The notes beneath the pieces are model-generated. The model was not told the origin of the DNA, did not search any database, and saw only the letters and a list, made by a program, of their open reading frames with translations. Shown in pieces: positions 1-7,510 of a DNA stretch of 60,644 nucleotides. Location of the stretch: NCBI GenBank assembly GCA_021162935.1, contig JAGGXR010000154.1:1-60644 (forward strand), read 5' to 3'. The position numbers and the translations under genes are program-made. The DNA is from Deltaproteobacteria bacterium. Lineage in GTDB: Bacteria > Myxococcota_A > Polyangia > HGW-17 > SLPX01. Each line of letters opens with the position of its first letter. The stretch's first letter is position 1.

Positions 1-327
1 CCCCCGGATGAGATGGTTAGCGAAATTTCGGCTTGGCCGTCTGCCTTGCGTACAGGTTACGACGCATTGCGTTACGACGGAGAATCCCACGACTGGTTCC
101 TTCTGTCAAGCATTGGATTAGCAGATGGGGCGAGGGTTGGTGCCGCTTGTTGAAATATTTTTTACGAGTCGTTCGTCTCAAGAGAAGATTTTGCGGCCAG
201 ACTGCGTATCTTGGGTTGTATTGTGGATGTCGGTCGGGTGAGCGCGTCTGGCTGTCGTCTCGGGTATGTGAGGAACGTGAGGCCGGGAAAGCGGCGGACT
301 GTGGCGAGGCGAACGACAGGAAAAGTG
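1..327. other. Non-coding stretch upstream of the YxD operon
   Basis: Open frames here (for example 33-392 plus and 17-418 minus) give basic, low-complexity translations without domain character or a good ribosome-binding site, and they overlap one another. I see no tRNA, repeat or mobile-element end. The 3' end of a gene lying outside the window cannot be excluded. Confidence 0.4.
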
Positions 328-357
328 TTGACCGGCAGGGCAAAAAAGAGGTATACA
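328..357 (+). promoter_or_regulatory. Sigma70-type promoter of the YxD peptide operon
   Basis: TTGACC at 328-333 and TATACA at 352-357 are separated by 18 nt, close to the housekeeping consensus. Transcription would start near 364 and leave an untranslated leader of about 110 nt before the precursor ATG at 473. No other promoter this good is visible upstream, so it probably drives the whole locus. Prediction by eye only. Confidence 0.6.
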
Positions 358-365
358 TAAAATCT

Positions 366-442
366 GGTTCTAGGAACCGACCAAGAGGGTGATGGCTCAC
401 AGGGCAAGAAAATGGCAAGGATTTAGGTGATCGTAGGTGAGC
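366..442 (+). promoter_or_regulatory. Structured 5' leader of the YxD operon
   Basis: Two inverted repeats lie in the predicted untranslated leader. GGTTC-TAG-GAACC at 366-378 sits almost on the predicted transcription start and could be an operator or a small hairpin. GCTCAC at 395-400 is complementary to GTGAGC at 437-442 and encloses a purine-rich 36-nt interval. The string CACAGGGCAA inside resembles one conserved strand of the c-di-GMP-I riboswitch, but the rest of that consensus is missing. Pairing is seen; function is speculative. Confidence 0.3.
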
Positions 443-472
443 ATTGTGGATTTTGAAAGAAAGAGGTGTGTC

Positions 473-691
473 ATGGACCGACGGAATTTTCTGAAGAAGT
501 TGGGAGGCTTTTCCGCAGTGGTCGGTGGCCTGGCGCTTTTCGGCGCAACAGCGTCGAGTGGTTGCTACGATGACTATGCCGACTACAGCGACGCCTATGG
601 CGACTACGGCGACGCCTACTCGGACTACAGCGACTACAGTGACTACAGCGACTACAGCGACTACGCCGACTACGCTGACTACGCTGACTGA
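473..691 (+). CDS. Tat-leader RiPP precursor with Tyr-X-Asp repeats
   Basis: A 72-residue peptide. The start at 473 is chosen over the upstream GTG at 437 because AGAGGTG lies about 6 nt before it and it puts the twin-arginine motif at the N-terminus. Residues 2-9 (DRRNFLKK) match the Tat consensus RRxFLK. Residues 13-27 are hydrophobic and end at Ser-Ser-Gly-Cys31, a weak lipobox-like site. Everything after Cys31 is 13 Tyr-X-Asp triplets (X is Asp, Ala, Ser or Gly) with only two single-Ala interruptions, ending exactly on Asp72. The core is encoded by tandem 9-bp units. A radical SAM/SPASM gene follows 74 nt later, so I infer a ribosomally made, modified peptide. Three-residue cyclophane (triceptide) enzymes act on aromatic-X-X motifs, and YxD would fit. 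An unmodified acidic Tyr-rich Tat protein is the alternative. Confidence 0.8.
   Translation: MDRRNFLKKLGGFSAVVGGLALFGATASSGCYDDYADYSDAYGDYGDAYSDYSDYSDYSDYSDYADYADYAD
570..691 (+). repeat. In-frame 9-bp minisatellite encoding YxD triplets
   Basis: Near-identical 9-bp units (GACTACAGC and GACTACGCC variants) run to the stop codon of the precursor gene. Because the unit is a multiple of three, slippage would change the number of Tyr-X-Asp triplets without breaking the frame. The five consecutive serine-type units and the three closing alanine-type units look like recent duplications. Confidence 0.85.
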
Positions 692-765
692 GCGTCTCTT
701 CCCAATTTTTGGTCGATCACTGACCGGCCGTCTTCCGTGGGCCGAATCCGGCCAGGAGCGCGTTC

Positions 766-1923
766 GTGCTCTTTATCGTCAAGCCTACAGCTGCCTGTAA
801 CGGCGCCTGCATCTATTGTAGTGCGTACAAGGATGATCCATCCAAGCTGAGAAAAATGAGCATGGAGGAACTCCGGTTCCTGTATGGTCGATTGACCGAG
901 TACGTCGAGGCGACCGGTCTGAAGAAGATGTCCATTCTGTGGCATGGCGGGGAACCCCTATTGATGGGGCCGAAGTTTTTCGCTGAGGCTGCGGATTTGT
1001 CCGACGAATTGAAGAAACGAACCGGGGTGGCCGTTGGGCACCTGATTCAGTCGAACATTACTCTTGTGTCGGACGCGCTCGTTTCGGTTCTACGCAGGCT
1101 CCTCGGGGATCGCCGTCTGGGTACCTCTTATGATCCCATAGCCGGTATCCGGTTACTCAAAGGCAATCGATCGTACGAGGCCATGTGGCATGCCGGCCTG
1201 GACAAGTTGCAGGCTGGTGGCCTCAACGTGGGCGTCGTTTACGTGGTGCATGCCCTGAGCCTCAATAAGGCTCGCGACATCTATCAGCAGTTCAAGGCCA
1301 TGGATTTGAGGGGCGGTCTGAGATTCAATCCGCTCTATTCCGAGGGACTGGCCAAGCGTTCCGAGCATCTCCATATTTCTCCGCAGCAGTGGGGTGAGTT
1401 CCTTTTGGATCTCAGGGAGGCCTGGGACGAGGACGGCCGTACCATTCCCGTGGCTCCCCTCGATGGATGGGAGGCGTTGGCCGAGGGTCGGAAAGCCCGC
1501 TTGTCCTGCGCCTTTTCGGGAACCTGCACGAGGGGGTTCACCGGGATCGAGGCAGACGGCACCGTGTATTCATGCGGTCGTTCTCTGGACGGAGAACTGA
1601 AGCCGTTCGGCAACATCCACGATGCTCCGCTTGCCGACATCCTTGGAGGTGACGCGAGGCGCGCCTTTTTGAATCGCCAGGAGTGGTTGCTGATGGGGGA
1701 GTGCGCCGGATGCCGTTGGTGGAACTTCTGTCATGGCGGATGCCCGAACGATGCCTACCTGGCCTTCGGGGACATGATGCGAAAGACGTACTGGTGTGAG
1801 GGGCGTAAGCTGTTTCTGGACCGGGTATACGGGGAGCGCGCCGGAATCGCGATCGCCCCTGAGCAAACTCACGAGGAAGCCGGGTACGAATTCGACCTGC
1901 CCGATCCGGAGGTGACACGGTGA
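766..1923 (+). CDS. Radical SAM/SPASM peptide maturase
   Basis: A 385-residue enzyme starting at GTG 766, with AGGAG seven nt upstream. Residues 11-18 contain the CxxxCxxC motif (CNGACIYC) that binds the SAM-cleaving 4Fe-4S cluster, and WHGGEPL follows near residue 65 as in anSME-like and peptide-modifying enzymes. The C-terminal third is a SPASM domain with cysteines around SCAFSGTC, YSCGRS and CAGCRWWNFCHGGCP plus a final YWC, enough for two auxiliary clusters. It is the obvious candidate to modify the Tyr-X-Asp peptide encoded just upstream. No sulfatase gene is in view, which argues against a sulfatase maturase. Its stop overlaps the next start (GTGA), so the two are translationally coupled. 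Radical SAM/SPASM assignment is firm; reaction and substrate are inferred. Confidence 0.9.
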   Translation: MLFIVKPTAACNGACIYCSAYKDDPSKLRKMSMEELRFLYGRLTEYVEATGLKKMSILWHGGEPLLMGPKFFAEAADLSDELKKRTGVAVGHLIQSNITLVSDALVSVLRRLLGDRRLGTSYDPIAGIRLLKGNRSYEAMWHAGLDKLQAGGLNVGVVYVVHALSLNKARDIYQQFKAMDLRGGLRFNPLYSEGLAKRSEHLHISPQQWGEFLLDLREAWDEDGRTIPVAPLDGWEALAEGRKARLSCAFSGTCTRGFTGIEADGTVYSCGRSLDGELKPFGNIHDAPLADILGGDARRAFLNRQEWLLMGECAGCRWWNFCHGGCPNDAYLAFGDMMRKTYWCEGRKLFLDRVYGERAGIAIAPEQTHEEAGYEFDLPDPEVTR

Positions 1924-2798
1924 CGGCTCATTTGGTGGACTGTTCCTGCATGGAACCGGATGCATCATGGGGGCAGGTCGCGTTGCGGATACCCTGGTCC
2001 GAGGTGGGGGCAGTCCAGTCGTTTGCCGTTCCGGTTCGGCTCGTCCGACTCTCCGGAGAACTGCCGACTGGACATCGGGACGGCGATGATTCGTCCGAGA
2101 TGAGTCGTTTGCTCGGCCAATTGCCTGCTGGGATTCGAATTATCGTGACCGGGGAGCATCCTGCCGGGTTGGTTTCAGAATTGCCTCGCGCGATGGAATC
2201 AGAGCACAAGAATCTTTGGTTCGAGGTGTCAGGTGAGGCGAAGGACCTAGTGGCAACTGTGCGCCAAGCGGGCCTTTCTGGATGGCCGGTGCTGCTCCCT
2301 AGGGATTCGGCGGCATTGTGGCAGTCACCTGACTTGCTCGACTTGCTTGACTTGTATCTGTTCGAGGAAACCCTGCAGGTTCCGATCGAGCCGTTCCATT
2401 CCATGCTCGTGTCTTTGTTGTCCCGGTCCGGACGCACCCTGTGGAACATGTGGTTTGGCTGGCCTCTGGATTTCTTTTTCATAGACGAGGACCATCACGT
2501 GAGCCTCTGTGCTTCTTGGGCATCGGATTCGAATCGATGCTATGGTTCGGCGACGGATTCCGTTTCGGTATGGCGAGCCTCGGAGGCGCACGATTCACTG
2601 GCCGCGATGCTCGATGAGCGGAAATCTTGCTCGGACTGTGAGTCCTGTCCAATTCGACATCTGTGCGGCGGTGCGCTGCGTGCGGTGCACTCCGATGTGG
2701 ATTGTTCGACCTGGGTCGAGATCGTGGAACGGTTGCGGCTCGCGGCAGCAGCCCTTGGTCGAACGGCGGGTGATCGGAACCATGGGAATCAAAGCTGA
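1920..2798 (+). CDS. SPASM-tail partner protein lacking the radical SAM motif
   Basis: 292 residues from GTG 1920, which overlaps the maturase stop by four bases and has GGAGG seven nt upstream. The N-terminal two thirds match no family I recognise and contain no CxxxCxxC. The C-terminus (about residues 215-275) has a cysteine cluster CSDCESCPIRHLCGG followed by HSDVDC, laid out like the second auxiliary-cluster half of a SPASM domain; Cys in SLCASWA may be the preceding ligand. I interpret it as a degenerate radical SAM/SPASM paralogue, perhaps a precursor-binding or electron-transfer partner of the maturase. Coupled translation supports joint function. A plain zinc protein is the alternative. 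Confidence 0.65.
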   Translation: MTAHLVDCSCMEPDASWGQVALRIPWSEVGAVQSFAVPVRLVRLSGELPTGHRDGDDSSEMSRLLGQLPAGIRIIVTGEHPAGLVSELPRAMESEHKNLWFEVSGEAKDLVATVRQAGLSGWPVLLPRDSAALWQSPDLLDLLDLYLFEETLQVPIEPFHSMLVSLLSRSGRTLWNMWFGWPLDFFFIDEDHHVSLCASWASDSNRCYGSATDSVSVWRASEAHDSLAAMLDERKSCSDCESCPIRHLCGGALRAVHSDVDCSTWVEIVERLRLAAAALGRTAGDRNHGNQS

Positions 2799-3330
2799 GG
2801 TTGCCAAGAACGGCGTGATGGGCCGGCAGGAGGTGGATGAGCCTCCTTGGGGGAGCTATCATCCCTATCTGGCAGCCCTGTCAGTATGGATGTGGATCGA
2901 GGCCCTCAGGGCTGGAATCGGAGGGGGCATTGCGGGGCATGGACTGTTTGGGAGCCGCGTGGTGGTGTTTGCCTTGTTCTGTGACGCTGCGATTGCAGGG
3001 GTGGGAGCGGTCCTGGTTCTTTGTTCGGGGCAATGGACGAGATGGGCGGCCTCGGCCGTCCTGTTTGCAGGCTTGGTGGTTCGCGCCATTTTGGGATTCA
3101 TGCTGGCCTCTTCGCATCGTCTTGTCGAGACGGCGGTGTTTCTAAGCCTGGGCCTTGCCATCCTGTCTCAGGTTTGGTCCATGTCCGACGAGGACAAGGG
3201 TTTTTCGGCGATCGGCATCCCCAGATACGTTGCTGCGCTTCATGTGCTGCTGACCGCAATCGGCTTGGCGACCCTGTCCGCGCTCCTGTTGATTCTCGTA
3301 GAGCCCTACCTACCCGCTTTCTTGACGTAG
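2782..3330 (+). CDS. Small multi-span membrane protein of the YxD locus
   Basis: About 182 residues from ATG 2782, overlapping the preceding gene by 17 nt; ATG 2818 (170 residues) is the alternative and neither has a strong ribosome-binding site. The translation has four clear hydrophobic segments (around VVVFALFCDAAIAGVG, AASAVLFAGLVVRAI, VFLSLGLAILSQVW and LLTAIGLATLSALLLI) and a Trp-rich amphipathic stretch before them. No family recognised. Position at the end of the peptide operon suggests a role in export, immunity or anchoring of the modified peptide; that is inference. Its 3' end overlaps the convergent gene on the other strand by 25 nt. Confidence 0.65.
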   Translation: MGIKAEVAKNGVMGRQEVDEPPWGSYHPYLAALSVWMWIEALRAGIGGGIAGHGLFGSRVVVFALFCDAAIAGVGAVLVLCSGQWTRWAASAVLFAGLVVRAILGFMLASSHRLVETAVFLSLGLAILSQVWSMSDEDKGFSAIGIPRYVAALHVLLTAIGLATLSALLLILVEPYLPAFLT

Positions 3331-4409
3331 GCCTGGAGCCGACTGCAGGTGGGGTCCATGGGGACGGTGATGGTCATATGGTGGGACGATGCGACGATTT
3401 TGCCGCGGTTCAGGAAAAAATGGAGACCAGCCTTTCTGGCCCACAGGGAGTCGCGCAGTTCCTTGAGACATTGGTTGACGTGCCGGCGCCAAGTGGAGAA
3501 TCGGTTTCCTCCTGAGAGCCGCGCCTTCAAAGTGACGGTTTTTTGTTGGGTATGCAGCCCGATCTTGAAAATGGTCTGATTGCTGCCGGCGCCCGAGCGG
3601 AGTTCTGCAAGAAATGGTTCGGATTGATGGGACATGGCCATGGTTTTGCCGGTGATGTAGGGTGCAATGGGCGTCTGATACGCAGCGAGCACCAGTCCCG
3701 GCCCAAGGAGAGCCAGGCTCGTTCCGTCATCGCGTCGGTAGATGAGCACCCCGTGGATGGAGACCTGTGCGATCGTTCCTCGCAGCGCATAGCGCTTCAA
3801 GATAGACAGGAGTGACTGACGAGTTTTTGCGAGGATGACCGTCTTGGGCCCAAAGACCCGACGATATCGCGTCACCATGCGCCAGAGGGGGAAGGAATCC
3901 CAGTCCTGCAGGTCATGTCCGGCCATTGCAGCTTCGACCTCGACCGCTTTCGTCTCATCGATGCCGAAGTGGGACAGCGCTGGGTCCACGAGTTTTTTCT
4001 TCAGAATCGGCCAGATGTTTCCAACACACGGGATTGCCTTGAGTCGAGACACATTTATCTGAAACAGGACCCATGACCCAGGGGGAAGTTTGGGTGCAAG
4101 GGAACGGATGGACAGTGTGTTGTGCCGTGGAGTCGGGGGCCTCAAATTCTTTGGAATCGGGTCGAAATCTCCGTCCGTGTTTACGATGGGGCCATCGATG
4201 GGAGGGTAACGGACCACGGTCGTGCCATCGGGGCGCATGGGGCGGGTTTGATCCACGATGCGACGCGCAGCCATGCTTCGATTGGCATGTCTGGGACCGG
4301 AACTGAACAGATACCAATAGGCGCCAGCGACGACGGCAATCCAGATAGCGATGCTCCAGGATCGTCCCTGCTGTCTTGATGGATGGTGCGGTCGATCGTC
4401 GTGACTCAT
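3306..4409 (-). CDS. Hypothetical membrane-anchored protein
   Basis: 367 residues if it starts at ATG 4409; the longer frame to 4454 adds a non-conserved-looking stretch. After a His/Arg-rich cytoplasmic tail, residues of about 19-36 form one transmembrane helix (SIAIWIAVVAGAYWYLFSS), then a Pro-rich linker and a globular region of about 270 residues that would lie in the periplasm. I recognise no catalytic motif. LPPGSWVLFQINVSRLKAIP opens a domain that resembles proteins of unknown function in myxobacteria, but I cannot name it. It is last in the minus-strand run, 183 nt after the permease gene, so membership of that operon is uncertain. Confidence 0.65.
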   Translation of the reverse strand: MSHDDRPHHPSRQQGRSWSIAIWIAVVAGAYWYLFSSGPRHANRSMAARRIVDQTRPMRPDGTTVVRYPPIDGPIVNTDGDFDPIPKNLRPPTPRHNTLSIRSLAPKLPPGSWVLFQINVSRLKAIPCVGNIWPILKKKLVDPALSHFGIDETKAVEVEAAMAGHDLQDWDSFPLWRMVTRYRRVFGPKTVILAKTRQSLLSILKRYALRGTIAQVSIHGVLIYRRDDGTSLALLGPGLVLAAYQTPIAPYITGKTMAMSHQSEPFLAELRSGAGSNQTIFKIGLHTQQKTVTLKARLSGGNRFSTWRRHVNQCLKELRDSLWARKAGLHFFLNRGKIVASSHHMTITVPMDPTCSRLQAYVKKAGR

Positions 4410-4592
4410 GTGCTTTTTTCGTATCGGGATTTCGATGCCAAAGCCAACGAGCATCGTTTCCGACGCTTCTACCGTACTTGTTTACCGTACCTGTGTGCGA
4501 CATGCAAGAATCGCCCGGCCGACTCTGACGCCCGGAGCAGAGGCCTGCGTCCTGTCACGTGGTTCGATCGGCGGGGCGCGAAGCCTGTTTCC

Positions 4593-5651
4593 CTAGTGCT
4601 TCAGTTCCCTATGTCGCATGAGCAGGATGATCGTGAATGGACCGCCGATGAGCGCGGTGAGGACGCCGACCGGGAGTTCTGCTGGTGCGAAAACAGTTCG
4701 TGCCAGGGTGTCGCATGCGATCAAAAAGACGCCGCCCGCCCCGGAGGCGGCGGGGAGGAGAATCCGATGGTCCGGCCCGGTGATGGATCGGACCACATGT
4801 GGAACGATGAGGCCGACGAACCCAATGGGCCCGACGACCGCAACCACGGCGGCGGTCGCGAGCGATGCTCCGAAATAGGCGATTTTTTGGGTCCAGGCGA
4901 CATCGACCCCCCTTGTCCGCGCCAGGTCCTCGCCACCTGCCAACACGTTCAGGTCTGCGGTGATCACGAACTGGAATGCCAAGCCCGTGGCTGCAAAGGG
5001 AAGGATCTGGAACAAGGAGCGGTAGCCCGTGACGCCCAGTCCTCCCATGAGCCACCGCAGCATGCGGTAGCTGTTGCCGAAGTCTGCAATGTAATGAGCG
5101 AGTAGGATCAGGGCGTGGAAGGTCAAAGCGAGACAGATTCCTGCCAGGAGCAAGGTCGTGGAATCGATGCCCCGACTGGCTCGGGACAGGGATTTGGCCA
5201 ACAGGTACACCACGCCAATGGCAATCAGGGCGCCGGCCAGGGCGAATAAGGGCACCGAACTCATACCGAACACGGTGACATTGGCACCGGTCAGGATGGC
5301 CAGGACAGCGCCGGCCGACGCACCGGACGAGACGCCGAGCGTGTACGGTTCAGCGAGGGGATTGCGCAGAAGTCCCTGGAGGACGACCCCGGATGCGGCC
5401 AGGACGACTCCGGTCAGGCCGGCCATGATGGCCCTGGGCAGACGGGCGGCGAACAAAATCCTTCGGGCGATCGGGTCGGAGCCGGACAAGGCGCCGGCCA
5501 AGTCGAGATGGTATGGTCCAATGAGCGAAGCGCCCAGGATGGCCACGACCAGAGATACGAGACTGACCAGGGTTGCCAAGACGACTTTGGTCGCGACCCT
5601 TGGTCGGCGAGGAATCTGCGATGTCCTGTCATGCGTCCTACGATCGGTCAT
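4593..5651 (-). CDS. FecCD/BtuC-family ABC transporter permease
   Basis: 352 residues from ATG 5651, one base after the ATPase stop. The protein is strongly hydrophobic with the spacing of the FecCD family, which builds the inner-membrane channel for iron-siderophore, haem or cobalamin import. Family hallmarks visible are ARLPRAIMAGLTGVVLAASG in the second helix region, the PLAEPYTLGVSSGASAGAV stretch, and GPIGFVGLIVPHVVRSITGP, the coupling helix that meets the ATPase. Works with the next two genes upstream (ATPase and binding protein). Substrate cannot be read from the sequence; cobalamin or a ferric chelate is most likely for this family. An unrelated-looking tail to 5693 was not included. 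Confidence 0.92.
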   Translation of the reverse strand: MTDRRTHDRTSQIPRRPRVATKVVLATLVSLVSLVVAILGASLIGPYHLDLAGALSGSDPIARRILFAARLPRAIMAGLTGVVLAASGVVLQGLLRNPLAEPYTLGVSSGASAGAVLAILTGANVTVFGMSSVPLFALAGALIAIGVVYLLAKSLSRASRGIDSTTLLLAGICLALTFHALILLAHYIADFGNSYRMLRWLMGGLGVTGYRSLFQILPFAATGLAFQFVITADLNVLAGGEDLARTRGVDVAWTQKIAYFGASLATAAVVAVVGPIGFVGLIVPHVVRSITGPDHRILLPAASGAGGVFLIACDTLARTVFAPAELPVGVLTALIGGPFTIILLMRHRELKH

Positions 5652-5652
5652 G

Positions 5653-6522
5653 TCAGCTCCTGCCTGCGATGGGGAGGACCAACGGGGCCTCATCGAGGAA
5701 CGATGTGGATACGTCCTGGCCGAAGAGGGTTTCGATCAGCGAAGCCGTCACGACGTGAGCGGGTTTTCCCTGTGCAAGAAAGGCACCCTTGTCAATGACC
5801 CAGATGTGTTGGGCCCACCGAATGGCGAGGTTCCAGTCGTGGAGTGCTATGATGGCGGCGATTTGCCTACGGGCGCAGGTGTCCCGTAGGATCCGCATGA
5901 CCGCAACCTGATGCGACATGTCGAGATTCGAAGTGGGCTCGTCCAGGACGAGGAGCTTGGGCTGTTGGGTCAGTGCGGCGGCCAGCATGACGCGTTGGCG
6001 CTCTCCCCCTGACAGGGCTATGTAGGGTCGTTGAGAGAGATGGGAGATGGACGTTGCGTCCATAACCGTCCTGGCGATGTCGAGGTCTCTGTCCGAAGCG
6101 AATGCAAGGGGCCCCTGATGGGGGCGGCGGCCGGTCAGAACGACTTCCTCGACGGAAAATGGCAGGTTCACCGGGATGTCCTGGGGAACGTACGCCACCA
6201 GCCTGGCCAGTCGTCTCGTTCCCAATTCGTCCAGGGGCTGGCCGTCCACGAGGAGGGTTCCAGCATCGGGTTTTTCCAGTCCACAGATGAGTTTGAGCAG
6301 GGTGGATTTTCCCGCGCCGTTCGGGCCCACCAGACCCACGACCTGTCCGGGAAACAATGAAAAGTCCAGATGATCGATCACCCGATGATCGGAATACCCG
6401 AAATCCAGAGATCGGGCCTGCACGATGGAGACCGGCGAATCGGATTCCCCGGAAGTTTGGGTAGCTTGCCGATTTTTGTTTCGCGGCGGCTCATGCATCG
6501 GCGACTTGGTGGCGTCGTTCAT
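5653..6522 (-). CDS. ABC transporter ATP-binding protein, BtuD/FhuC type
   Basis: 289 residues from ATG 6522. Walker A is GPNGAGKST, the Q-loop lies in AYVPQD, the signature is LSGGERQR, Walker B is LLVLDEPTSNLD and the switch histidine is in IALHDWNLA. This is the arrangement of ATPases that serve FecCD/BtuC-type importers. The 10-nt gap to the binding-protein gene and 1-nt gap to the permease indicate one transcript. An N-terminal extension of about 40 charged residues precedes the nucleotide-binding domain. The longer open frame to 6855 runs into the binding-protein gene and is not used. Confidence 0.93.
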   Translation of the reverse strand: MNDATKSPMHEPPRNKNRQATQTSGESDSPVSIVQARSLDFGYSDHRVIDHLDFSLFPGQVVGLVGPNGAGKSTLLKLICGLEKPDAGTLLVDGQPLDELGTRRLARLVAYVPQDIPVNLPFSVEEVVLTGRRPHQGPLAFASDRDLDIARTVMDATSISHLSQRPYIALSGGERQRVMLAAALTQQPKLLVLDEPTSNLDMSHQVAVMRILRDTCARRQIAAIIALHDWNLAIRWAQHIWVIDKGAFLAQGKPAHVVTASLIETLFGQDVSTSFLDEAPLVLPIAGRS

Positions 6523-6532
6523 GGTACAGGCC

Positions 6533-7510
6533 TCACGGGACACTTTGTGGAGACGTTGGATTCCGAAGCCGTTCGGCGACTTCGGGATGGATCCAGACCG
6601 CCAGTTGCCTCGCCGCATCGACGAGCCTCGGTCCTGGGACCAACCAGTAGGTTTGCCTGGACACGTGGAGTCGACAGGCCAAAGATCCTGTTTCGAAGAA
6701 CCCTCGCCAGCTTTTTTCGACGTCTGCGATGGACCAAGGGCTTGGCGGCGCCGAGATTTCGATGACGACCTTAGGTTTGTTGTGTAACAAGGCCTCCTTG
6801 TTGATGACAGGGTAGGAGACAGGGGCTTGGGCGAGCACGTTGCGTCCGCCGGCAAGGGTGATGAGTCGGTCTAAGACGGTGTGTCTACCCACACCATACA
6901 GGGAACGGAGGGTTGCGTCCGCTCGACCCACGATGATGAGGGTGGGCACCAACGGGCGTTTGGAAACGAGCCGTCGTATTTGGTTGAGCTCTGCGCGCAT
7001 TCGGTCGGAAAGTGCTTTTGCTCGGCGTGACTGTCCCACGCTGGATCCGATGATGATGATGGACGTCAACACGTCGGCCAGAGACTTGTCCGGGACCCTG
7101 AGTACGGACAGGCCACTGTCTCGAAGTTTTTCTGCGAGTTCACGTTGGTCCGATCGGCAGACGACAAGATCGGGATCCAGGGTCAAGATGCGCTCGAAGC
7201 TGGGGGAGAAGAAGCCTCCGATTCTGGTTTTGTGTACGATGGCCCTTGGGGGATAGGTGGTGTTATCGGTAATGCCGGCGACTTGGGGCCCCATCTGCAA
7301 GGCGAAGAGGATTTCAGCAATGCCTGGAGACATGGCCACGATTCGCGTAGGCCTGCCATGATGCAGGGATTTGGGACGTGCGTGCATGAAATGGAGGCCG
7401 AGCACGGCGATCACGGTGGACAGGATTGCTGTGGCGATCGGCGCCGCAAGGATGTGTGATTGCTGCTGCTGCCCAGGTGAGGTCACGCCGCCTCTTTTTG
7501 CCCATTCCAT
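6533..7510 (-). CDS. Periplasmic binding protein, BtuF/FhuD-like
   Basis: 325 residues from ATG 7510, which overlaps the stop of the Omp85 gene as TAATG, so translation is probably coupled. A hydrophobic segment near residues 17-36 is a signal peptide or anchor. The mature part begins RIVAMSPGIAEILFALQMG and later has VVCRSDQRELAEKLRDSGLSVL, VGQSRRAKALSDRM and a C-terminal TYWLVPGPRLVDAARQLA, all characteristic of the TroA/BtuF fold (PF01497). It would deliver a metal chelate or corrinoid to the following permease/ATPase. No TonB-dependent receptor is in the window. Confidence 0.88.
   Translation of the reverse strand: MEWAKRGGVTSPGQQQQSHILAAPIATAILSTVIAVLGLHFMHARPKSLHHGRPTRIVAMSPGIAEILFALQMGPQVAGITDNTTYPPRAIVHKTRIGGFFSPSFERILTLDPDLVVCRSDQRELAEKLRDSGLSVLRVPDKSLADVLTSIIIIGSSVGQSRRAKALSDRMRAELNQIRRLVSKRPLVPTLIIVGRADATLRSLYGVGRHTVLDRLITLAGGRNVLAQAPVSYPVINKEALLHNKPKVVIEISAPPSPWSIADVEKSWRGFFETGSLACRLHVSRQTYWLVPGPRLVDAARQLAVWIHPEVAERLRNPTSPQSVP

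Noticed and set aside
33-392. Open frame of 119 codons before the peptide operon
   Set aside because: Basic, low-complexity translation with no ribosome-binding site; it runs through the predicted promoter of the operon.
395-442. c-di-GMP-I (GEMM) riboswitch
   Set aside because: Only one conserved strand is recognisable; the tetraloop, receptor and second guanine-rich strand are missing, so it is kept only as an unassigned structured leader.
525-800. Thr/Ala-rich open frame over the precursor repeats
   Set aside because: It is the shifted reading of the YxD minisatellite and overlaps the start of the maturase.
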